DNA from: Candidatus Sodalis pierantonius str. SOPE | GTDB taxonomy: Bacteria; Pseudomonadota; Gammaproteobacteria; Enterobacterales; Enterobacteriaceae | NCBI RefSeq assembly: GCF_000517405.1 | Contig: NZ_CP006568.1 | Location: forward strand, 3,782,001 to 3,846,000 | Length of the DNA: 64,000 bases | Reading direction: 5' to 3' | Shown here: piece after piece, positions 60,881 to 64,000 of the stretch | Layout of the letters: each line of letters starts with the position of its first letter | How positions within the stretch are numbered: position 1 is the stretch's first letter | Position numbers and translations under genes: made by a program | The notes under the pieces: generated by a model | Database searches by the model: none | What the model was told of the DNA's origin: nothing | Seen by the model: only the letters and a program-made list of their open reading frames with translations

Positions 60881-61154
60881 AATTCGTTTTCCGCACCGCT
60901 TTCACCGTGCAGATGGCTCTTGCTGCCCAACCCTCACTCGCGTGACCGTCAGGCGTTATCCGGAACATTGCTGATATTGTCTTGTCTCTTGCGCCCGCTT
61001 CACGCCCTGCCGCCGCACTAGGGTGGATGCCCCTGGCACATCACTTTCGCGGTCATGTCCGCTTGCGTTTGGCGCTGATATCCGCCTGCGCTTTGGCGTC
61101 AACGTTCGCTTTCGCTCTCGTCTCGCGCACGCTCTCAAACAGCTCAGGTGTTGT
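60881..61154 (-). other. 23S-5S internal spacer, unusually long
   Basis: 274 bp, much longer than the roughly 90-bp spacer of E. coli. No tRNA seen. Contains imperfect repeats (TGCGTTTGGCG ... TGCGCTTTGGCG). Confidence 0.6.

Positions 61155-64000
<2,846 letters not shown>

Overview
The window is chromosomal DNA of a Sodalis-type gammaproteobacterial endosymbiont in an early, IS-driven phase of genome decay. The metH, edd, gntK, treA and aap genes and the rRNA read as Enterobacterales (Sodalis/Pectobacteriaceae-like). The mass expansion of IS903-like, IS256-like and IS21-like elements fits Sodalis pierantonius (SOPE, the rice-weevil symbiont). The species name is an inference from remembered family knowledge, not from a search.

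About 39% of the window is IS sequence: nine IS903-like copies (about 1055 bp, IS5 family), seven full-length and one partial IS256-like copy (about 1315 bp), and two full plus one truncated IS21-like copy. Many transposases are themselves broken. Only three IS903 copies and two IS256 copies keep matching target-site duplications (TSDs). The rest join unrelated flanks, so much of the gene order was made by recombination between IS copies.

Layout. 1-3.2 kb: 3' half of an OafA-like O-acyltransferase split by IS903. 3.2-5.8 kb: phage tail fibre, YmfQ-like and baseplate-J remnants. 5.8-8.4 kb: IS21. 8.4-17.2 kb: small leader fragment, zinc alcohol dehydrogenase (intact), class-III aminotransferase (split by IS903) and metH (heavily degraded), all on the minus strand. 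17.4-20.2 kb: gntK with CRP- and GntR-like sites, and a broken edd. 20.2-31.3 kb: IS21, broken adhP, intact GabP-like permease and glutamate dehydrogenase, broken treA, broken lysR with a divergent MFS stub, truncated IS21. 31.3-44 kb: a plasmid/phage-derived mosaic with dam, acyltransferase N-terminus, ANR-type regulators, RepA, IncI/Dot-Icm-type traH-traI-traJ-trbC remnants, a ParA plus ribbon-helix-helix partition cassette with palindromic operators, and an Rpn-type nuclease stub. 44-47 kb: an inverted second copy of the IS903/acyltransferase/IS903 block. 47-60.7 kb: aapJ (inverted), a cold-shock gene, broken oppA, a second dam remnant and aapQ-aapM-aapP. 60.7-64 kb: 5S and most of 23S rRNA on the minus strand.

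The genes that look intact are adh (8.6 kb), gntK, the GabP-like permease, the glutamate dehydrogenase, the csp gene, aapQ, aapP, parA and its small partner, and one ANR gene with its micro-ORF. aapJ is nearly intact: its last codons were cut off by an IS256 and lie 7.5 kb away beside aapQ, showing an IS-mediated inversion. I found no CRISPR array and no convincing new defence or biosynthetic system. The most unusual items are the aapJ/aapQ inversion scar, the 370-bp non-autonomous element in dam, the traJ/trbC fusion at a shared P-loop, and the stranded plasmid partition locus.
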